Source: Arthrobacter sp. PAMC25564 | Lineage (GTDB): Bacteria > Actinomycetota > Actinomycetes > Actinomycetales > Micrococcaceae | Assembly (NCBI RefSeq): GCF_004798705.1 | Contig: NZ_CP039290.1 | Span: forward strand, 2,542,001-2,606,000 | DNA: 64,000 bases | Reading direction: 5' to 3' | Shown here: positions 59,981 through 64,000 of the stretch, piece after piece | Layout: each line of letters starts with the position of its first letter | How positions within the stretch are numbered: the stretch's first letter is position 1 | Made by a program: the position numbers and the translations under genes | The notes under the pieces: model-generated | What the model was told of the DNA's origin: nothing | The model's input: only the letters and a program-made list of their open reading frames with translations | The model's database searches: none

Positions 59981-61022
59981 CACGCTCCCAGTAGCTCGGT
60001 CCAACAGGTTCATGGAAGTCGCTGGTAGCGACCAGGTAGCCCTCTGCGTCTACCGCGATGGGCAGCTGGGGGAGGGGCCGGCTGGCCGGGCCGAAGATAA
60101 CCTTGCATTCCTGGGTCAGGTCGAAGGTTGACTGGTGGCACGGGCACAGCAGATGGTGGGTTTGCTGCTCGTACAGGGCAACAGGGCAGCCCACGTGGGT
60201 GCAGATCTTGGAGTAGGCAACGATGCCGTTGTAGCTCCAGTCCTCGCGGCCCGCGGAAGGCTTGAGGGATTCCGGGTTGAGACGCATGAGCAGGACGACG
60301 GCCTTGGCCTTTTCGTTCAGCTTGCCCTCCTGCAGCTCGTTGAGTCCTTCCGGGATGACGTGGAAGGCGGAGCCGATGGTGACGTCTGTGGCCTTGATGG
60401 GGGTGCCATCGGGGTCGCGGGTGAGCCGCTTGAGCTTGCCACCCTGCGGTGCCCACATGGTGTGCGCAAGCTTGTCGTCCGGGCGGGGACCAAGGTCTCC
60501 GAAGACGGCCAGCGCCGGCAGGGGAGCCAGCGCCATGGCGCCAAGCAGCGTGTTGCGGATCAGCGGCCGGCGCTTGATGCCGGTTTCCTCCACAATGTCA
60601 TCGACAATGCGGACGGCGGCCAGCCGGTCTTCCTCAGTACGGATGGCATGGCGCTCTTCCGAGACCTCATGGTCCGGCATGAGGGCCTTGGCCCAGTGGA
60701 CAATGCCGGTGCCGATGCCCAGCATGGCAAAGGCGGTGCCGATGCCCAGCAGCGCATTCTGCAACCGGATGGTCCCGATCGAGGAGTCGTCTCCCAGATC
60801 GATGGCAAAGTACGCCACCAGGAAAATCAGGGTGCCAACGACCGAAATCCCGAAAAGAAGGGCTACCTGCCGTTCTGCTTTCTTCGCGGCCCTCGGGTCC
60901 GTGTCAGCCAGGCGCAAACGATGCGGGGGAATTCCAGGATCCTGGAACTTCTCCACCTCATTCTGACCAGCCGTAGCTACGGTGCCCGAGTGGTTCGGAC
61001 TGCCGTCACTATGGTTGCCCAT
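59952..61022 (-). CDS. qcrA: cytochrome bc1 complex Rieske iron-sulfur subunit
   Basis: 356 residues. Three transmembrane helices (VALLFGISVVGTLIFLVAYF; LLGIGTAFAMLGIGTGIVHW; TLLGAMALAPLPALAVF), as in actinobacteria, and the [2Fe-2S] site SKICTHVGCPV...HLLCPCHQSTFD. ATG at 61022 has TGAGG 6 nt upstream; the ATG at 61034 sits directly on its SD and is less likely. Operon ctaE-qcrC-qcrA-qcrB. Confidence 0.96.
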   Translation of the reverse strand: MGNHSDGSPNHSGTVATAGQNEVEKFQDPGIPPHRLRLADTDPRAAKKAERQVALLFGISVVGTLIFLVAYFAIDLGDDSSIGTIRLQNALLGIGTAFAMLGIGTGIVHWAKALMPDHEVSEERHAIRTEEDRLAAVRIVDDIVEETGIKRRPLIRNTLLGAMALAPLPALAVFGDLGPRPDDKLAHTMWAPQGGKLKRLTRDPDGTPIKATDVTIGSAFHVIPEGLNELQEGKLNEKAKAVVLLMRLNPESLKPSAGREDWSYNGIVAYSKICTHVGCPVALYEQQTHHLLCPCHQSTFDLTQECKVIFGPASRPLPQLPIAVDAEGYLVATSDFHEPVGPSYWERDEHERTVNS

Positions 61023-61124
61023 AATTCGCCTCATCCCTCTCTCGTCTCGACATACGCCGAGTTAGCTTTCAATTCAAACTGCTGACGGGTCAGCAGAAAA
61101 TTCTTACAGGTGCAACAGGGTCCG

Positions 61125-61913
61125 TCAGGACGTCCGGGATGTCAGCCAGATGGTGAAGGCGATGATGACGCCCAGGCCGGCAATCCAGACAAACAGACCT
61201 TCGGATACAGGACCCAAAGCTCCCAGGTCGGCGCCACCGGGTGAACCGTTGGTTTCGATCTGCTTCAGGAACGTGATGATGTCGCGCTTCCCCTCGGGGG
61301 AGATATTGGCGTTGCTGAAGACCGGCATGTTCTGGGGGCCGGTAACCATCGCTTCGTAGATGTGCGTGCCGCTGACACCCGCAAGGGCCGGGGCGAACTT
61401 GCCCCGGGTAAGTGCGCCGCCCGCGGCAGCAGCGTTGTGGCACATGGCGCAGTTCGTCCGGAAGAGCTCGCCGCCCTTTGCGGCGTCGCCCTTCTCATCA
61501 AGGAGACCCGCTTCCGGAATCGACGGGCCGGGGCCGAGCGTAGCCACGTAAGCGGCCAGCTGGCTGGTCTGCTGCTCATTGAACTGGGCGGGCTTCTTGT
61601 TGGCCTGCGGGCCGTTCATCTGCATGGGCATGCGTCCGGTGCCGACCTGGAAGTCAACGGCGGCTGCGCCGACGCCGACCAGGGAGGGTCCGTCTTTGGA
61701 GCCGCTGGCACCCATGCCGTGGCACGTGGCGCAGTTGGCGGCAAAGAGCTTGCCGCCTTCCTCTACGTCGCTTGCGGTGGAGCTGGTGGTGTCGGCCTTG
61801 GCCTGATTGACGGTTGTGGCAACGGCATACAGCCCACCAGTGACCAGGAGGCCCATCAGCAGCAATGCAATTGCTGCCAGTGGGTGACGTCGCTTCTGCG
61901 AGAGTGCCTTCAC
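61125..61913 (-). CDS. qcrC: diheme cytochrome c subunit of bcc complex
   Basis: 262 residues. N-terminal membrane anchor (PLAAIALLLMGLLVTGGLYA), two CxxCH hemes (CATCHG and CAMCHN), and a C-terminal transmembrane helix (GLFVWIAGLGVIIAFTIWL). The two fused heme domains replace a soluble cytochrome c and hand electrons straight to CtaC. Family feature of actinobacteria. Confidence 0.96.
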   Translation of the reverse strand: MKALSQKRRHPLAAIALLLMGLLVTGGLYAVATTVNQAKADTTSSTASDVEEGGKLFAANCATCHGMGASGSKDGPSLVGVGAAAVDFQVGTGRMPMQMNGPQANKKPAQFNEQQTSQLAAYVATLGPGPSIPEAGLLDEKGDAAKGGELFRTNCAMCHNAAAAGGALTRGKFAPALAGVSGTHIYEAMVTGPQNMPVFSNANISPEGKRDIITFLKQIETNGSPGGADLGALGPVSEGLFVWIAGLGVIIAFTIWLTSRTS

Positions 61914-62000
61914 GTGGTGGTTCCTTTTTTCGATCCTGCGTTGGCTCCTGGAGCCGATTCTTGAAATTCTGCCTCTTGTAGAAAAAGAGTCAAGTCGTGG

Positions 62001-62639
62001 CTACTTGAGGACGTAGATGACCAGGAAGAGGCCGATCCACACGACGTCCACAAAGTGCCAGTAGTACGAGGTGACAATCGCTGAGGTTGCCTCAAAGTGG
62101 CCGAACTTCTTTGCAGCGAAGGAGCGGCCGATGATGAGCAGGAAGGCAACCAGGCCGCCGATAACGTGCAGGCCGTGGAAGCCCGTCGTTATGTAGAACG
62201 CCGAGCCATAAGCGTTGGAGGAGAGCGAGACATGCTCGGAAACGAGCATGGCGTACTCCGTCGACTGGCCGGCAACGAAGAAGGCACCCATGAGGAAGGT
62301 GAGGGTGAACCATTCGTTCATTCCCCACCGGGTGAAGCTCAGGGGTCCTCCGCTCCGGCGCGGCTGGAGCCGCTCAGCGGCGAAGACGCCCATCTGGCAG
62401 GTAAAGGAACTTGCCACAAGGACGATGGTGTTAACGAGCGCAAAGGGGAAGTTGAGCTTGGCTGTCTCCTCGGCCCACATCTGTCCGGAAGTCGAACGGA
62501 GTGTGAAGTACATGGCGAAGAGACCGGCGAAGAACATCAACTCACTGGAGAGCCAGACGACGGTTCCAACAGAAACCATGTTCGGGCGATTCAGCGTCGG
62601 GTGCGCCGGGGTACTGGGGGCATGGGTCGCAGATGTCAC
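62001..62639 (-). CDS. ctaE: cytochrome c oxidase subunit III
   Basis: 212 residues, five transmembrane helices: [98 protein letters not shown] at 62639 gives [21 protein letters not shown] -10 box lies exactly 6 nt upstream, so it is probably leaderless, and a 17-bp palindrome overlaps that promoter. The longer frame begins upstream of the promoter and is unlikely. Confidence 0.95.
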   Translation of the reverse strand: MTSATHAPSTPAHPTLNRPNMVSVGTVVWLSSELMFFAGLFAMYFTLRSTSGQMWAEETAKLNFPFALVNTIVLVASSFTCQMGVFAAERLQPRRSGGPLSFTRWGMNEWFTLTFLMGAFFVAGQSTEYAMLVSEHVSLSSNAYGSAFYITTGFHGLHVIGGLVAFLLIIGRSFAAKKFGHFEATSAIVTSYYWHFVDVVWIGLFLVIYVLK

Positions 62640-62656
62640 ATAGACATTATGTCTAT
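62640..62656. promoter_or_regulatory. 17-bp perfect palindrome over the ctaE promoter
   Basis: ATAGACATTATGTCTAT, two 8-bp arms around one T, covering the -10 box (CATAAT on the minus strand, 62651-62646) and the expected start of ctaE transcription. Placed to act as a repressor operator for ctaE-qcrCAB. Confidence 0.55.
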
Positions 62657-62775
62657 AAAACTCCCCGGTGCCCAACGCAAAACGCGTTTTGAGGGGACTT
62701 TTTCTACAAAGACGCGAATTCGCGCGGAAAAGTTCCCGCCCCCGTTCAGATTGGTCATTGCGGCACCCACCTCGA

Positions 62776-62781
62776 TAGCAT
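62776..62781 (+). promoter_or_regulatory. candidate -10 box of leaderless trpD
   Basis: TAGCAT ends exactly 6 nt before the GTG. TTGGTC at 62751-62756 may be a weak -35 with a long (19 nt) spacer. Confidence 0.5.
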
Positions 62782-62787
62782 CAGAAC

Positions 62788-63846
62788 GTGACTTCTCAGG
62801 CATCTGCACAGGCGGCAGGCAACACCTGGCCGCGGCTCATCAACGCCCTCATTAACGGTACGGACCTCACCGCCGGCAATACCGAGTGGGCCATGAACTC
62901 GATCATGTCCGGTGAGGCCAGCCCCGCACAGGTCGCCGGCTTCCTGGTGGCGCTTCGCTCCAAGGGCGAGACCGTGGACGAACTGGCAGGACTGGTCGAG
63001 GCAATGATCGCCAACGCCAACCCCATTGAGATTGCCGGCGAGAAGCTGGACATCGTCGGAACCGGCGGGGACCAGCAGAACACCGTGAATATCTCCACCA
63101 TGGCCGCGCTGATTTCCGCCGGCGCGGGGGCGAAGGTGGTTAAGCACGGGAACCGTGCGGCATCGTCCACGTCCGGGTCCGCCGACGTGCTGGAAGCCCT
63201 GGGCGTGCGCCTGGACCTGCCGATTCCGCGTGTGGCCCGTAACGCGGAGGAGGCCGGAATCACCTTCTGCTTCGCCCAGGTGTTCCACCCTTCCATGCGG
63301 CATGCCGCCGTCGCGCGCCGCGAACTCGGCGTGCCGACTGCCTTCAACTTCCTGGGCCCCATGATCAACCCCGCGAATGTGCAGGCCTCCGCGGTCGGCG
63401 TGGCCAACGAACAGATGGCGCCGCTGGTGGCAGGAGTACTGGCCAAGCGCGGCAGCCGGGGACTCGTGTTCCGTGGCAACGACGGCCTCGACGAACTGAC
63501 CACCACCGGCCCTTCGCACGTCTGGGAAATCCGCAACGGCGAGGTCGTCGAGTCCGTCTTTGATCCGCGCGAGCTGGGGATCCGCCAGGCGACGCTGGAC
63601 GAACTGCGGGGCGGCGACGCCGTGGCGAACGCCGCCGTCGTCCGCGCTGTCCTGTCCGGTGCCCCGGGCCCGGCACGCGATGCCGCCCTGCTGAACGCCG
63701 CAGCCGGCCTGGTGGCCTTCGACCTGGACGCCGTCGGGACGCTCACCGAGCGCATGACAGCGGCGATGAAGCGGGCCGAGGAATCTGTTGCCTCCGGCGC
63801 GGCGGCCGCCGTCCTGGATCGTTGGGTTGCCCTTTCGCGGAGCTGA
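62788..63846 (+). CDS. trpD: anthranilate phosphoribosyltransferase
   Basis: 352 residues. Second step of tryptophan synthesis: anthranilate plus PRPP. PRPP/Mg region [18 protein letters not shown] and [20 protein letters not shown]; anthranilate-binding [23 protein letters not shown] start, probably leaderless. A lone trp gene next to ctaE, the arrangement also seen in mycobacteria. Confidence 0.97.
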   Translation: MTSQASAQAAGNTWPRLINALINGTDLTAGNTEWAMNSIMSGEASPAQVAGFLVALRSKGETVDELAGLVEAMIANANPIEIAGEKLDIVGTGGDQQNTVNISTMAALISAGAGAKVVKHGNRAASSTSGSADVLEALGVRLDLPIPRVARNAEEAGITFCFAQVFHPSMRHAAVARRELGVPTAFNFLGPMINPANVQASAVGVANEQMAPLVAGVLAKRGSRGLVFRGNDGLDELTTTGPSHVWEIRNGEVVESVFDPRELGIRQATLDELRGGDAVANAAVVRAVLSGAPGPARDAALLNAAAGLVAFDLDAVGTLTERMTAAMKRAEESVASGAAAAVLDRWVALSRS

Positions 63847-63879
63847 CTCAAGCCCGGATCTGCTCAGGAATGCGACGAA

Positions 63880-63913
63880 AAAGCGGGGCCCGGCATCTGC
63901 CGGGCCCCGCTTT
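63880..63913. terminator. terminator after trpD
   Basis: Perfect 15-bp stem AAAGCGGGGCCCGGC / GCCGGGCCCCGCTTT with ATCT loop, between trpD and the convergent partial gene. A-rich and T-rich ends make it an intrinsic terminator in both directions. Confidence 0.85.
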
Positions 63914-63922
63914 GTCGTGGCG

Positions 63923-64000
63923 TTACTGCTCGAAACCGAGGGCGAAGGCCGCGTCGAGGTCGTGCTGCGAGTAGGCCCGGAACGCGATCTGGGTGGTGGT
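63923..64000 (-). CDS. Lrp/AsnC ligand-binding domain protein, 3' end only
   Basis: The last 25 residues (TTTQIAFRAYSQHDLDAAFA then LGFEQ) and a TAA stop at 63923-63925. The TTTQIAFRAYS motif is typical of the RAM ligand-binding domain of Lrp/AsnC proteins, including the stand-alone form often found next to trpD in Arthrobacter-like genomes. The N-terminus lies outside the window, so a DNA-binding domain cannot be judged. Confidence 0.75.
   Translation of the reverse strand, partial: TTTQIAFRAYSQHDLDAAFALGFEQ

Noticed and set aside
62640..62675. Longer ctaE start at 62675
   Set aside because: It would lie upstream of the -10 box and inside the palindrome; GTG at 62639 gives the expected N-terminus.

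Overview
This window is 64 kb of a high-GC chromosome. Gene content, gene order (carB-pyrF-mihF-gmk-rpoZ-coaBC-metK-priA; phoH-ybeY-corC-era; recO-uppS; ctaE-qcrCAB-trpD) and frequent GTG/TTG starts point to an actinobacterium of the Micrococcaceae, Arthrobacter-like. That assignment comes from protein recognition, not from a database search. Nearly all of the window is housekeeping chromosome. No phage, insertion sequence, CRISPR array, rRNA or tRNA gene was recognised. The first gene (carB) and the last (an Lrp/AsnC-type gene) run off the window.

Layout. 1-8.6 kb: end of pyrimidine synthesis (carB, pyrF), nucleoid protein mihF, gmk, rpoZ, coaBC, metK and a degenerate priA. 8.8-12.8 kb (minus strand): a glycosyltransferase / hydrolase / aldo-keto reductase set and a SorC-type regulator, occupying the place where fmt and rsmB usually follow priA. 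12.9-17.2 kb: glycerol use (glpD, glpF, glpK), divergent from the SorC regulator. 17.2-20.1 kb: leuS behind a leucine leader peptide and an attenuator. 20.2-26.4 kb: DegV protein, two small uncharacterised genes, comEA, comEC, holA, rpsT. 26.6-35.3 kb: a solitary PemK/MazF-like protein, lepA, hemW, two proteins of unknown function, then hrcA (with a CIRCE operator), dnaJ, rsmE. 35.3-42.8 kb: GerMN lipoprotein, flavin reductase, the phoH-ybeY-corC-era operon and an LCP cell-wall ligase. 42.9-53.1 kb: M13 peptidase, leuA with its leader peptide, recO-uppS, a hydrolase, pyrD, a DUF3043 protein and an M20 dipeptidase. 53.2-64 kb: erpA and the aerobic respiratory chain (ctaC-ctaD-ctaF and ctaE-qcrC-qcrA-qcrB), with a ptsH / DasR-like gntR pair between the two halves, then trpD.

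Regulation is the most informative layer. Two leucine genes (leuS, leuA) have closely similar leader peptides (MRAILLLS and MRAELLLLS...), but different RNA structures follow them: a terminator / antiterminator for leuS and a candidate pseudoknot for leuA. Five transcripts (metK, leuS leader, leuA leader, trpD, ctaE) have a -10-like hexamer exactly 6 nt before the start codon, which predicts leaderless mRNAs. A DasR-type operator lies between ptsH and its candidate regulator, CIRCE precedes hrcA, and perfect palindromes lie at the ctaE promoter and upstream of erpA. Long perfect hairpins separate most convergent units. I see no wholly new multi-gene system. The strongest leads are the paired leucine leaders and the palindromes controlling respiratory and Fe-S genes.
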